NCBI GenBank assembly: GCA_025655455.1
Contig: JAHXIV010000052.1
Span: 1 to 64,000 of the forward strand
Source: a gamma proteobacterium symbiont of Taylorina sp.
GTDB lineage: Bacteria; Pseudomonadota; Gammaproteobacteria; GRL18
Length of the DNA stretch: 64,000 nt
Direction of reading: 5' to 3'
The notes under the pieces: generated by a model
What the model saw: only the letters and a program-made list of their open reading frames with translations
What the model was told of the DNA's origin: nothing
The model's database searches: none
Part shown: positions 19,017 to 29,151 of the stretch, piece after piece
Layout: each line of letters opens with the position of its first letter
Position numbering within the stretch: the first letter of the stretch is position 1
Made by a program: the position numbers and the translations under genes

Positions 19017-20873
19017 TTAGTCTTTAAGACCTAATCGACTACGAGTTTCATCTGTTGGAACACCATCACTATCCCAACCACGTAACTCATAGTATTCAGG
19101 CATCATTTCTTCTACTTTTGAAACAATTCCCTTAGCAGGCCCAGTCTTTGCTGCTTCTTTGCGTAAACGTTCCGGCAAGGTATCATCAGCACTGGTAATA
19201 CCGGCTTTAAGATTAAAATCACGTTCCAGATTCCAGATACGCTCACCCGTTTCAGCCAGACGTTCTGCTGTCCAGCCACCGCCACAGGCTGCTTCAATCT
19301 GAGGAGCAATATTATCCAGGCTCCAGGCAAATGTCGTAAATAAACAAAGACCGGCAGAATCGACTGCTCCAGTTGCATCCTGAAATGCTTTAACTAAACC
19401 TGGTTTGCCTTCTGCAGTTAAAGGATCCGTTTTTTCAGGAATACCCAACACTTCAGAAGCAACAGTATAGCCTCTGACATGACAGGCACCTCGATTGGAT
19501 GTAGCATAGTTTAAGCCGATACCTTGGATCCCTCTGGGATCATAGGCTGGAAATTCCTGACCTTTAACCGTCATGGACAGCTCTGGTCGACCATATTTTT
19601 CACATAGACGTTTTGAACCCAGCGCTAAATCCTTGCCAAATCCCTCTCCTGCAGCTACCCATTCTGCGCCCTTTGTTAGTGCTTCTGCTGAACCAAAGTT
19701 AAAGGCAATACCGCCGGTTTGTTCGATTGTTAAGTCACCGTCTTCATACATTTCCATAGCGGCGGCAACAGTGGCACCAAAGGTAATGGGATCAAAACCT
19801 TCCTCATTGCAAACAAAGTTAACATAAGTTAATGCATCTAAATCATCTACCCCGTTATCAGCGCCCAAGGCCCAGGCTGCTTCATATTCCAGACCACCGG
19901 AATTACCCCAGTACTGTGATTTATTCTCAACGCTGAAATGTCCCTGATCAATAGTTGAAATACGACCACAGGCAATAGTACAACCAAAACAGGCCGCGTT
20001 AGTGGTTAAGTTTGGACGACCATCGGATTTTCTGGGCTCATGCATGGCCTCACCGGAAATAGCATGAGCGCCATCAAACTGAACATCTTTCATATTATTA
20101 GTCGGCAGGGCACCAATTTCATTAATAACATTCATTAATACCTGTGTACCATAGGCCGGTAAGCCCTGACCTGTGACGGGGTTCTCCGCCAGCGCAGCCT
20201 TTCCTTCATTCACCGCTTTCATAAAACCCTCAGGATCAGCCAGATTACCAACCCCCAGAGTACCCCTGATGGCAACCGCTTTCAAATTCTTTGATGCCAT
20301 CACAGTGCCGACACCGGAACGTCCTGCCGCACGATGTAAATCATTAACAATACCGGCATAAAAACAACCATTCTCAGCAGTGCGGCCGACTGCGGCAATA
20401 CGTAATAATGGATCCTGATGTTTATTATGCAGCCATTCATCTGTATGCCAGACCGATGTCCCCCAGATATCATCAGCAGCGATTAATTCCACCTGATCAT
20501 TTTCAATATAGAGATAAACCGGTGTGGGTGATTTTCCCTCAAAAATAACCATGTCCCAACCGGCATTTTTCATTTCTGCACCGATAAAACCACCTGAATT
20601 AGAACAGGCAATACAATTAGTGAGAGGGCCTTTAGTCACGACGACATAACGTCCGCCAGTAGCTGCCATGGTTCCGGTAAGAGGGCCGGTTGCCATAATC
20701 ATTTTATTTTCAGGACTCAACGGATCACAAGCGGGATCAATCTCTTCTGAAAGATATTTGGAAGCTAAACCACGAGCCCCCAAATAGTCATTCTTCCATT
20801 GCTCATTCAGCATTTCAGATGTGATTTCACCATTAGTTAAATTAACACGTAATAATTTTCCTGCCCAAGACAT
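19017..20873 (-). CDS. aorB: Tungsten-containing aldehyde oxidoreductase, large subunit
   Basis: The protein has 618 residues, the normal AOR size. The N-terminal MSWAGKLLRVNLTNGEI and the cluster ligands Cys295, Cys298, Cys302 (CFGCTIAC) and Cys510 (SAGLC) are those of the AOR family. It binds a bis-pterin W (or Mo) cofactor and one [4Fe-4S] cluster and oxidises aldehydes to acids, or reduces acids at low potential. It lies 12 bp after the ferredoxin gene, in an operon that also encodes the reductase and cofactor sulfuration proteins. Confidence 0.9.
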   Translation of the reverse strand: MSWAGKLLRVNLTNGEITSEMLNEQWKNDYLGARGLASKYLSEEIDPACDPLSPENKMIMATGPLTGTMAATGGRYVVVTKGPLTNCIACSNSGGFIGAEMKNAGWDMVIFEGKSPTPVYLYIENDQVELIAADDIWGTSVWHTDEWLHNKHQDPLLRIAAVGRTAENGCFYAGIVNDLHRAAGRSGVGTVMASKNLKAVAIRGTLGVGNLADPEGFMKAVNEGKAALAENPVTGQGLPAYGTQVLMNVINEIGALPTNNMKDVQFDGAHAISGEAMHEPRKSDGRPNLTTNAACFGCTIACGRISTIDQGHFSVENKSQYWGNSGGLEYEAAWALGADNGVDDLDALTYVNFVCNEEGFDPITFGATVAAAMEMYEDGDLTIEQTGGIAFNFGSAEALTKGAEWVAAGEGFGKDLALGSKRLCEKYGRPELSMTVKGQEFPAYDPRGIQGIGLNYATSNRGACHVRGYTVASEVLGIPEKTDPLTAEGKPGLVKAFQDATGAVDSAGLCLFTTFAWSLDNIAPQIEAACGGGWTAERLAETGERIWNLERDFNLKAGITSADDTLPERLRKEAAKTGPAKGIVSKVEEMMPEYYELRGWDSDGVPTDETRSRLGLKD

Positions 20874-20885
20874 AGAAATTCTCCT

Positions 20886-21374
20886 TTAAACGTTTGCTGC
20901 GCTGTTAGATGGTGAGTTGTCAGTTTCCGTTGCCCATTGACGCATTTTTTCCATGCCAGTCTGATTAGCATCAATATAAGTAATGGCTTGTGTGGGACAG
21001 GCTGACACACATTTTGGATCGCCGCCGCAAAGATCACATTTAATGACCTTGCCGGTATTTTGGTTATAATTAATAGTACCGAAAGGACAGGAAATAGTAC
21101 AAACCTTGCAGCCGACACAAGTATTCTCATTGACTTCTTTTGCACCCGTGAGCAGGTTCAGAGTGATTGCATCAACAGGACAAGCCTGTTGACACCAGGC
21201 ATCAGAGCACTGCGTACAGGTATAAGGAACGAAACGACCTTCCTGATGGAAAGTAAAAACTTTAATACGGGATTTTGAAGGATTGAAAACCCCTTCATTT
21301 TCATATGAGCAGGCCAGCTCACACTGCAGGCATCCAGTACATTTGTCCGGATTAATAACAAGGGCTTTTTCCAT
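20886..21374 (-). CDS. aorA: Polyferredoxin subunit of AOR (four [4Fe-4S])
   Basis: The protein has 162 residues with 16 cysteines in four ferredoxin motifs: C12/15/18/22, C53/56/61/65, C86/89/92/96 and C113/116/122/126. This is the DMSO-reductase-chain-B-like layout seen in AorA. It would wire the AOR active subunit to the FAD subunit. It is the first gene of the operon; an FNR-like box is centred about 65 bp upstream of the start. Confidence 0.88.
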   Translation of the reverse strand: MEKALVINPDKCTGCLQCELACSYENEGVFNPSKSRIKVFTFHQEGRFVPYTCTQCSDAWCQQACPVDAITLNLLTGAKEVNENTCVGCKVCTISCPFGTINYNQNTGKVIKCDLCGGDPKCVSACPTQAITYIDANQTGMEKMRQWATETDNSPSNSAANV

Positions 21375-21432
21375 TTAAGATTCTCCACTACCTGTTGATG
21401 GTATAATTATTTTTAATTTCCACCTGATATTA

Positions 21433-21446
21433 CTGATGTCAATCAA
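21433..21446. promoter_or_regulatory. FNR/ANR-like box upstream of the aor operon
   Basis: The sequence CTGATGTCAATCAA matches the FNR consensus TTGATN4ATCAA at 9 of 10 defined bases. It lies 59 bp upstream of the ferredoxin start. It is consistent with induction under oxygen limitation, as expected for an oxygen-sensitive tungsten enzyme. Confidence 0.45.
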
Positions 21447-21619
21447 AAACAACCGCTGTATTACTGATAAGATATTAATATAGTCGACCCTATTAAAATG
21501 TCAATAAGAAAGCCATGTCTTTATCAACTTAATCTGCTTTACAGCACCAGAAAAAACTCGTCACAAGCCTTTGTAAAGTATATAATACTGGTTCCTTACG
21601 ACTTATATTATCTCAAGTC

Positions 21620-21763
21620 ATGGTTCATAAATTAATTTCCTGTTTGCCTTTTATTTACCTTTCATCTATCAATGCTTACGCAGATAATTTAATAATGAAA
21701 GATGGTTCGATCTTAAAAGGTGAAGTGATCAGTGAAGAAATTACAGACAGGACTATTATATGA
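21620..21763 (+). CDS. Short secreted peptide, coupled to the outer-membrane protein gene
   Basis: This ORF has 47 codons: a signal peptide (MVHKLISCLPFIYLSSINAYA) split here as MVHKLISCLPF and IYLSSINAYA, then DNLIMKDGSILKGEVISEE. Its stop overlaps the next ATG (ATGA). The mature part resembles the N-terminus of small beta-rich periplasmic proteins, but it ends early, so the gene may be truncated and kept for translational coupling. Confidence 0.5.
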   Translation: MVHKLISCLPFIYLSSINAYADNLIMKDGSILKGEVISEEITDRTII

Positions 21764-22692
21764 AAATAATTTTAGTATTTTTACTCATATTACAGCCCAT
21801 TCTTGTTTATGCCGCAAGCAGTGATCAAAAAGATGTTGATAATTTTGAAGAACAAACTAATGCAATTTTATCTCTGATGGGTTATTCAATTTTTCCTGAT
21901 GTCACCACCAGCTCATTATCCATTCAAAATGGTTCAACCGGTGATCCAGGATTTGTTCTCACCCAATTTGCCGGGGGTTTTACCATCAGTGATAATTTTC
22001 CACTCTATCTGGAAGGAGGTATCGCTTACAGCCGCTATGATCCTACTATAGTACTTGGTGATGCAGTCAATGAAACCAGCTTTTCTTTTAAATGGAATAG
22101 TCTTTCTCTGGCTGGAGGCATTGGCTGGGATTTTGAGCTGACTGAGAAGCTGGTATTACGTCCGATGTTTAATTTTATGGCAGGACAGATTGAAAGTGAC
22201 CTGTCTGTTGCCGGTCGCTTTGCCGATTGGATCCTTGATACCAATCTGGATGCTTTTGATAATGGTCGTATGAGAGCCTATGGCCTTGGCGGCACGCTAA
22301 TGTTGGATTATGAAGACTATACTCCTGAAAGAGAAATTGATGCTGAATTCAGATTGGGAGATGTCTATATGGAAGGCTTTCATGACTCATCAGATTTTGC
22401 CCTGGGTTCAGCTAACATAGTCACTGCAAATATATGGGGTCGTTACCGGGCACCTATTGGCTTTAATTTATTAAAAAAACCTGTACGTTATGTTTTAGAA
22501 GCTTCTCATTCTGAATTTTTAGGTGATCAGCGCGGCATTCTGGGTTTTAATTCCTTAAGCAGTGTTGGTGTCGGTATAGAACTGGATAGCAGTGAATATC
22601 CTGTTATCATTACACGAACCCGTTTAATTATACGCCATGTCTTTGGACATAATGTTTCCGGTTCCTCTATTGGCCTATCCATTAGTTTTTAA
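21760..22692 (+). CDS. Outer-membrane beta-barrel, solitary autotransporter-like (Omp_AT)
   Basis: The protein has 310 residues with a signal peptide ending at VYAA. Alternating beta-strands with aromatic girdles continue to the C-terminal GLSISF, which ends in Phe as expected for BAM insertion. The layout resembles the solitary outer-membrane autotransporter-like barrel family. The substrate is unknown. It is coupled to the short upstream ORF and ends 14 bp before tamA. Confidence 0.68.
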   Translation: MKIILVFLLILQPILVYAASSDQKDVDNFEEQTNAILSLMGYSIFPDVTTSSLSIQNGSTGDPGFVLTQFAGGFTISDNFPLYLEGGIAYSRYDPTIVLGDAVNETSFSFKWNSLSLAGGIGWDFELTEKLVLRPMFNFMAGQIESDLSVAGRFADWILDTNLDAFDNGRMRAYGLGGTLMLDYEDYTPEREIDAEFRLGDVYMEGFHDSSDFALGSANIVTANIWGRYRAPIGFNLLKKPVRYVLEASHSEFLGDQRGILGFNSLSSVGVGIELDSSEYPVIITRTRLIIRHVFGHNVSGSSIGLSISF

Positions 22693-22706
22693 GGTAAGAC
22701 TTTTCT

Positions 22707-24533
22707 ATGAGCAGACCAACAAAACATAAACTGATGAACTATCTGAAATTTTGTACACTGCAGTTAATTTTATTATTTTTCACCACACTGGTTCTGGCTC
22801 AGGAATCATCACCTGCTCAGAGCATAAACAAAGAAGCAACAGGTTTAAACGTTATTGTCTCTGTGGTAGGATTAAATAAAGCTGAAACAAAAAATGCTTT
22901 TGCCTATCTGGATATAGAAAAAAATAAAGCCAGTCCCCGATTAAATAAGCTATGGTTAAAACAACTGCATTCAAAAGCTGAAAAGGATATTAAAAAGTCT
23001 TTACATGCCTTTGGATATTACCAGGCCAGCATTAAAAGTCAGTTAAGCAAAGACACTAATGGAATATGGCATGCAACATATCATATAAAAACAGGAAAAA
23101 AAGTCAGCTATACTAACGTTGAGATAAAGATAAGCGGTGCTGGCAATGAAGAAAAAAAGATTATTGCAGCACAAGAAAATTTTAACATCAAAAAAGGAGA
23201 TTTACTGGATCATGAATTCTATGAAACCTCAAAAACTGATCTTTTAAGTCTCATTGGCAATCTGGGTTATGCCGATGCAAAAATAGAAAAAAAACAACTA
23301 TTAATTAATCCTGAAGAAAATACAGTTGAACTGATCCTTCATATTAGTACCGGAGAAAAATTTTATCTGGGTGAGTTTAATTTTCATCAGGATATTCTTA
23401 AACCTGAATTATTGAATAAATATCTTGTTGATATTAAACGCGGTGAGTTTTATTCTCAAAAAAATCTACTTGATATTCAACAATCACTGGTTCGCAGTGG
23501 ATTTTTCTCTTTAGTTGATATTGAACCCAAATTTGAACAGGCTGAAGAACAACATGTCCCAATTGATATTTCTCTCTCTCCGGTTAAACAGCATAAGTTT
23601 TCATTTGGAATAGGATTTGACACTGAAATTGATTTAAATGCTTCTGCTCGCTGGCAAAATCGTTTAATTAATAGTTCCGGACATAATAGTGATGTTCTCC
23701 TCAAAATTTCCGACAAGCAAAGCAAACTGCAAGGAACCTACTGGATCCCTATCAATGATCCCAGAACGGATAAACTCGGTTTTATCAGTCGATTTGAGAC
23801 TGAGGACACCGGGTCTACTTATCGAAAAACATTAGATTTAGAAGCTAATTATATTTTTAAGTGGCAGCAATGGGATGCAAAATTATTTACTGAATTGAAA
23901 TATGAACAATATGAATTTGGAATTTTTGATCGCAGCTCCTCTCTATTAAGTCTTGGTGCCAGAATGGATGGCAATTTTATAGAAACCAGACCATATCCGA
24001 GAAAAGGCTGGGCTTTATACACTGAATTAAGAGGTGCACCTGCTAATGCACTCTCTGACACAAGCTATATGCGAGTGCATGTCAAATCAAGGATTATTTT
24101 CCCTGTTATGGATGGGGGAAGACTTTTACTGAGAGGTGAGGTCGGTGCAGCAACAGTAGATAAAGTACTAAACTATCCTAATTCATTGCGCTTTTTCGCG
24201 GGTGGTGATCAAAGTGTTCGCGGCTACGATTGGAAATCACTGGGGCCTACTGACCTACAGGGAGATGTCATCGGTGGTAGAAACGTCCTGACTGCATCAA
24301 TTGAATATAATCATAAAGTCAATAAAAGCTGGGTTGCTGCTGCATTTTTTGATGCTGGTAATGCTTTTAATGATGAAATTGATAAGATATATTATGGTGC
24401 AGGATTCGGCGCAAGATGGATTTCTCCCGTTGGTCTGGTTCGCCTCGATCTGGGTATTCCCATCAATGGCGATGATGAAGTAACAAACCTGCAGTCAGCA
24501 GTCCTGTACTTTGGTTTTGAAATCAGTTTATAA
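22707..24533 (+). CDS. tamA: Translocation and assembly module subunit TamA
   Basis: The protein has 608 residues with a signal peptide. Three POTRA domains (~40-290) are followed by a 16-strand Omp85 barrel. The barrel motif FFAGGDQSVRGYDWKSLGP is the diagnostic VRGY/F signature, and the C-terminus ends in a barrel-type LYFGFEISL. It acts in the outer membrane with TamB, encoded downstream, in autotransporter/lipid transport. Confidence 0.93.
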   Translation: MSRPTKHKLMNYLKFCTLQLILLFFTTLVLAQESSPAQSINKEATGLNVIVSVVGLNKAETKNAFAYLDIEKNKASPRLNKLWLKQLHSKAEKDIKKSLHAFGYYQASIKSQLSKDTNGIWHATYHIKTGKKVSYTNVEIKISGAGNEEKKIIAAQENFNIKKGDLLDHEFYETSKTDLLSLIGNLGYADAKIEKKQLLINPEENTVELILHISTGEKFYLGEFNFHQDILKPELLNKYLVDIKRGEFYSQKNLLDIQQSLVRSGFFSLVDIEPKFEQAEEQHVPIDISLSPVKQHKFSFGIGFDTEIDLNASARWQNRLINSSGHNSDVLLKISDKQSKLQGTYWIPINDPRTDKLGFISRFETEDTGSTYRKTLDLEANYIFKWQQWDAKLFTELKYEQYEFGIFDRSSSLLSLGARMDGNFIETRPYPRKGWALYTELRGAPANALSDTSYMRVHVKSRIIFPVMDGGRLLLRGEVGAATVDKVLNYPNSLRFFAGGDQSVRGYDWKSLGPTDLQGDVIGGRNVLTASIEYNHKVNKSWVAAAFFDAGNAFNDEIDKIYYGAGFGARWISPVGLVRLDLGIPINGDDEVTNLQSAVLYFGFEISL

Positions 24534-24638
24534 AAAGTTAACTCTTGAGTAACAAAAAATTACCAAAAATTATTTTAAGTCATTTTTATGTTACTACAAA
24601 TGATGGTGGCTAAATTAAAGTTTGGCTGAGGGCTACAT

Positions 24639-27533
24639 ATGTTCATCAAATTTTTAAAAATAAGTGTTAAATTACTATTAAGTATTATTATTATTTTATT
24701 TTTATCTGTTTTTTTTATTGTAGGTACCCATTCCGGTACACAATGGTTATTAGAAACAGGCAATAAACTGGCTGGCAGCAACTTGACTTATACAAAGATG
24801 CAGGGGCATCTTTTGGGAAATATACAGTTCTTTGAACTTGAATATAATGATCAGGCTATACATTTAAAATGCAATAATCTACTGCTGTCATGGCAGCCAA
24901 AAAAATTATTACAAGGACATTTTGAACTGGATAAACTAGTGATTAATTCCCTGTATTTTGAACAAAAAACCATTTCTTCTCAAACAAAAGTTGACACAGA
25001 AGCTGAATTAGAAGATAAAATTCTTTTAACAGATGTTATCCTGCCTATTGATGTCAGCATTAATGAATTTAAAGTTTCAGATATTCAGCTTATTACAACA
25101 GCTGAAAAGAAACCCATCTTAATTGATCTGATTTCAGCAAAAATAAATGCAAAAGATTCAACTGTTAATATTCACCATATTGAGCTAAAAGCCGCTGATA
25201 TTCATCTCTCAGCTAACGGAATCATAGACCTTTTAAATAACTATCCCCTAAAAATTAATACTCATTTTTCTTCTAATTTAGCAGCATTGCCAAAAATATC
25301 TTTGACAGGATTAATTAATGGAGACTTGCAGCAACTCGAGATCAGACAAAAATCAAAAGGAGACATAGAGGGACAAATCAATATTGTTCTACAGCACATA
25401 TTATCAAAACCCGTTGCAGATCTTGCCATCAACATTTCAGGTCATGGTTCTTATGCCAGAACAAAATTTATTATTAATGGAAAAGTTGATCAGAAGCTTG
25501 ATCTAAAATGGAATATAGAAGCACCGCAATTAAAATTATTGATTCCTGATATGGAAGGTGCCGTTTCCGCTAAAGGCATTGTATCAGGAACGCAAACAAA
25601 GCCTCTACTGGAAGGTTTTGCCAGGCTGAATAAAATCAGCATGGATAACAATCTATTAAATAAGGCCAACCTTGATTTTAGTCTGTCAACTGAAAAAAAT
25701 TATACAAACAAATTAAAGCTATCCATTGATAAAATGAGTTCCGGAGAAAACCATGTACAGGATCTATTATTGACCATCGACGGCAGCATCGATAAACATA
25801 ATATTATTTTAAAATCACTGGTGCTGGAGAATCAATTAGCCATTAATATTAATGGTGCCTATAAAGAAACTAATCAGCAATGGCAGGGTTCTATAAATCA
25901 ACTAAATATTAAAGGAAAAGCTCTGGGTTCATGGCAGCAAAAAGCTAAAACACCTTTGTTAATTGCAGCAGACAAAGTAGTATTGGATAAACTCTGTTTA
26001 TCTGATAAACGAGCTATTTTGTGTGCTCACGGCCAATGGAAAAATCAGCAATCCAGTGCAAAAATACAACTGAGTCAGATTAATTTATCACGTTTTAAAG
26101 AGTTTTTACCCAAAGAAATTGATGAACTCAATGGTGATATTAATATAGATGCTGAGCTGACAATGCAGGATTTACTTAAGGCAAGTGTTGATATAGAGAT
26201 TAAGCCCGGGATCTTTTCCTATATGATCGAAGCAAATAAACGTATTCGCTTAAAGCACAAAAATACCAAAATTAGTGCTCACTATAATGAGAAAGATGTT
26301 CTTATAGACTGGCATCTTTCTCTGGGAGAACATGGTTTTTCAGGTAATTTAGCATTGCCGCGTGCTGCAGTTGATAAAGATATAAACAGTGCAGCACTTA
26401 AAGGAAATATTAAGCTGGATATTAAGGAATTGGGTTTAATCTCTGCTCTGGTTCCTGAAATTAATGAGGCTGATGGCTTTATTAATGCTGATTTAAAGCT
26501 AGCAGGTCAAGTTTCAGAACCAGTCATTACCGGTGTTGCTCAATTTATCTCTGAAAAAATCAGTATTCCTCTGGTCGGTGTTGAATATACAAAAATTAAT
26601 TTTAAAATGACACCTGGCATAGATAAGCAAATTGGTATTAATGGTCAATTCTATTCAGGCAATGAAAAAATAACGATATATGGTTCTTTAAATCCGGATT
26701 CTGCTAAAAAATGGCCCGCCAATATCAGTATTTCCGGAAATAATTTTCAGTTAATTGACTTACCTGACGTTGAAGTTTTCATCTCTCCTGATATCAATAT
26801 AATTCACGATCTTAGTGGAATTAATATAAAAGGCAAACTCAGCATTCCACAGGCAGGTATCTATGTAAAAGAATTGCCTGAAGGAACCAAAAGTGCTTCT
26901 GATGATGTGGTGATTGTTGGAAAAAATGAAGAAGAAGAGAAAAAAACAGCGACCAGGATTAATCTGGATATGGCTATTTTATTAGGTAATAAGGTACATG
27001 TTAAAGCTTTTGGTTTAGACACTCACCTAAATGGAAAAATAAATATTAAACAAGTTCCTGGACAACTCCCTGTAGCTAATGGTGAAATTACTACTTTAGA
27101 TGGAACCTTTCGTGCCTATGGACAGGATTTAATTATAGAGCAAGGTCGAATTTTTTATGCTGGAGGTTTTTTAGATGATCCGGGTTTAAACATTAAAGCA
27201 GGTAAAGATATTGATAATACAACAGTTGGTGTGATGGTGAATGGCTCAGCTAAAAACATCCTCCTTGAAACTTATTCCAGCGATCCAAATCTGAGTTCAA
27301 AAGATATCACTTCATTACTCATCACCGGACAAAAATTTGATGCCAGCGGTAGTGCCAAAATTTATGCCGGAACTGAGTTATCAGATGAGCTGAGTGTTGG
27401 AGTCAATCTTGGAGGTGAAGCTGGTAGTGAAGCCGTTGTGCGCTATAAGCTCGGAAAAAATATGCACATAGAAGCCACCAGCAGTTCTGAAAAAAGTGCC
27501 GGGGATTTTGTCTATACTATTGAAATAGAATAA
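24639..27533 (+). CDS. tamB: Translocation and assembly module subunit TamB
   Basis: The protein has 964 residues, shorter than E. coli TamB (~1259) but normal for many gammaproteobacteria. A single N-terminal transmembrane anchor (LLLSIIIILFLSVFFIV) is followed by a long beta-taco repeat region. The C-terminal DUF490 domain is recognisable (GTFRAYGQDLIIEQGRIFYAGG and DPGLNIKAGK, near 820-850). It spans the periplasm and docks on TamA. Confidence 0.92.
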   Translation: MFIKFLKISVKLLLSIIIILFLSVFFIVGTHSGTQWLLETGNKLAGSNLTYTKMQGHLLGNIQFFELEYNDQAIHLKCNNLLLSWQPKKLLQGHFELDKLVINSLYFEQKTISSQTKVDTEAELEDKILLTDVILPIDVSINEFKVSDIQLITTAEKKPILIDLISAKINAKDSTVNIHHIELKAADIHLSANGIIDLLNNYPLKINTHFSSNLAALPKISLTGLINGDLQQLEIRQKSKGDIEGQINIVLQHILSKPVADLAINISGHGSYARTKFIINGKVDQKLDLKWNIEAPQLKLLIPDMEGAVSAKGIVSGTQTKPLLEGFARLNKISMDNNLLNKANLDFSLSTEKNYTNKLKLSIDKMSSGENHVQDLLLTIDGSIDKHNIILKSLVLENQLAININGAYKETNQQWQGSINQLNIKGKALGSWQQKAKTPLLIAADKVVLDKLCLSDKRAILCAHGQWKNQQSSAKIQLSQINLSRFKEFLPKEIDELNGDINIDAELTMQDLLKASVDIEIKPGIFSYMIEANKRIRLKHKNTKISAHYNEKDVLIDWHLSLGEHGFSGNLALPRAAVDKDINSAALKGNIKLDIKELGLISALVPEINEADGFINADLKLAGQVSEPVITGVAQFISEKISIPLVGVEYTKINFKMTPGIDKQIGINGQFYSGNEKITIYGSLNPDSAKKWPANISISGNNFQLIDLPDVEVFISPDINIIHDLSGINIKGKLSIPQAGIYVKELPEGTKSASDDVVIVGKNEEEEKKTATRINLDMAILLGNKVHVKAFGLDTHLNGKINIKQVPGQLPVANGEITTLDGTFRAYGQDLIIEQGRIFYAGGFLDDPGLNIKAGKDIDNTTVGVMVNGSAKNILLETYSSDPNLSSKDITSLLITGQKFDASGSAKIYAGTELSDELSVGVNLGGEAGSEAVVRYKLGKNMHIEATSSSEKSAGDFVYTIEIE

Positions 27534-27632
27534 GAGCCTTCGGCCAATGAATTTTTCGCCGCTGTTGCTTTGCAAACATAATACATTGCAAATAAGACAG
27601 GGGTAAAGTTTTATGTTTGATAAGAGTCAGCA
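27533..27632. repeat. Dispersed ~100 bp intergenic repeat, copy 1
   Basis: It aligns with 35858-35965. Shared blocks are AAGAGCC(T/C)TCGGC, GCCGCTGT, CTTTGCAAA, CAAATAAGACAG and TTTATGTTTGA. A shorter match (AGAGCCTTCAGCCAAT) lies at 37851. It occupies the tamB-livF convergent spacer and does not encode protein. It is probably a small non-autonomous repeat family of this genome. Confidence 0.6.
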
Positions 27633-27635
27633 TCT

Positions 27636-28376
27636 TTATATCGCTAAATACTCATTCCTGAGTTCTTCATTATCAAGCACTTCCTGCGCTGTCCCGTCAA
27701 AAACAATTTTTCCCATATCTAAAATAATGGCTCGGTCTGCCAAATTTAATGCAGCCACTGCGTTTTGCTCAACAATGACAGTAGTAATCCCAAGGGTTTT
27801 GATACTTTTTAGAATTTTCTCTATTTCATGCACAATAATCGGAGCTAAACCTTCATAGGGTTCATCTAATAAAAGTAACTTGATATCTCTGGCTAATGCC
27901 CGTCCAATAGCCAGCATTTGCTGTTCTCCACCGGACAAGGTAGTTCCTTCCTGTTTTCTACGCTCGCCCAGGCGAGGAAAATGTTCATAGATTCTTTCAA
28001 TACTCCAGCCTTGAGGTTTAGCAATTTGTGCCAGTTCAAGGTTTTCCTGAACGGTTAAACCGGCAATAATATTTCTATCTTCAGGAACCAAAGCCACACC
28101 ATGTTGAGCAGCCTGAAAGGATTTCATGGTATGTAAGGGCTGGTGATCGAGCCAGATTTCACCATGTTGAACCTGAGGATCATTCATTCTGGCAACAGAA
28201 CGCAGAATGGTCGTTTTCCCTGCCCCGTTTCTTCCTAATAGAGCAACAATTTCTCCTTCATGAATATCTAAACTAACACCGTGAACAATATAACTTTCAC
28301 CGTAATAAGAGTGCATATCCCAACAAGAAAAATAGGCTGGTGGTGTACCCACATTTCTTATATTTTCTTTACGCAT
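27636..28376 (-). CDS. livF: ABC transporter ATP-binding protein, LivF/UrtE-type
   Basis: The protein has about 246 residues. Walker A GRNGAGKTT, the signature LSGGEQQMLAIGRAL and Walker B LLLLDEP are present. The GES(Y)IVHGVSL region fits the LivF/UrtE subgroup. I chose the ATG at 28376, which overlaps the livG stop; a GTG at 28388 is an alternative. It is the last gene of the five-gene importer operon. Confidence 0.88.
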   Translation of the reverse strand: MRKENIRNVGTPPAYFSCWDMHSYYGESYIVHGVSLDIHEGEIVALLGRNGAGKTTILRSVARMNDPQVQHGEIWLDHQPLHTMKSFQAAQHGVALVPEDRNIIAGLTVQENLELAQIAKPQGWSIERIYEHFPRLGERRKQEGTTLSGGEQQMLAIGRALARDIKLLLLDEPYEGLAPIIVHEIEKILKSIKTLGITTVIVEQNAVAALNLADRAIILDMGKIVFDGTAQEVLDNEELRNEYLAI

Positions 28377-29133
28377 CTTCTGTTCCACCCAAATAAGCTT
28401 CCTGAACTACAGGATTACCCTTAATCTCATCCGGGGTTCCTTCGGCAATAATTGCGCCCTGTGCTAAAACAGATATCTTGTCAGCAAGACTAAAAACCAC
28501 ATGCATATCATGCTCAATAATAATCTTGGTCATACCCGATTTTTTAATTTTTTTCAGAGTCTCAATGGTTTTATTGGTATCATGTCGTGCCATACCCGCT
28601 GTCGGTTCATCCAGTAACAGCAGCTTAGGGTGTTGAATCAAGCTCATGGCCAGTTCCAGCCTACGCTTATCACCACGAGACATATTGCCGGCATGATGCC
28701 GCATTTGTTCTTTTAAACCAAAATCATCCAGTATCTTAACCGCTTCTTCATAAATAGCATCTTCATCTATCAATGACTTGAACCAGTTGATTTTAAACTG
28801 ACCATCACGCTTGGCAAAAGCCGGTATCATGACATTTTTAATTAATGAAAGTTCAGGAAATATTTCCGGCGTCTGGAATACCCGCGCAATACCAATCTGA
28901 TTAATTTCATAGGCTGTTTTTCCAATGACATTGCGCCCATCAAAGGTCACAGTACCGGTATCAGGTTTTAATTTACCAATACAACAATTTAACAGTGTTG
29001 ATTTACCAGCACCATTAGGGCCAATAATGGCGTGAACCGTACCTTGCTCTACGCTAAGATTCACATTATCCAATGCGATCAAACCACCAAATGTTTTATT
29101 CACGCCCTGAATCTGAAAAAATGAATTTTCCAC
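28369..29133 (-). CDS. livG: ABC transporter ATP-binding protein, LivG/UrtD-type
   Basis: The protein has 254 residues. Walker A GPNGAGKST, signature NMSRGDKRRLELAMSL and Walker B LLLLDEP are present. The signature is MSRGD rather than LSGGQ, which is seen in some LivG subfamilies. It pairs with LivF to energise the LivH/LivM permease. Confidence 0.88.
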   Translation of the reverse strand: MENSFFQIQGVNKTFGGLIALDNVNLSVEQGTVHAIIGPNGAGKSTLLNCCIGKLKPDTGTVTFDGRNVIGKTAYEINQIGIARVFQTPEIFPELSLIKNVMIPAFAKRDGQFKINWFKSLIDEDAIYEEAVKILDDFGLKEQMRHHAGNMSRGDKRRLELAMSLIQHPKLLLLDEPTAGMARHDTNKTIETLKKIKKSGMTKIIIEHDMHVVFSLADKISVLAQGAIIAEGTPDEIKGNPVVQEAYLGGTEDA

Positions 29134-29151
29134 TATCTGTCTCTCTATCTT

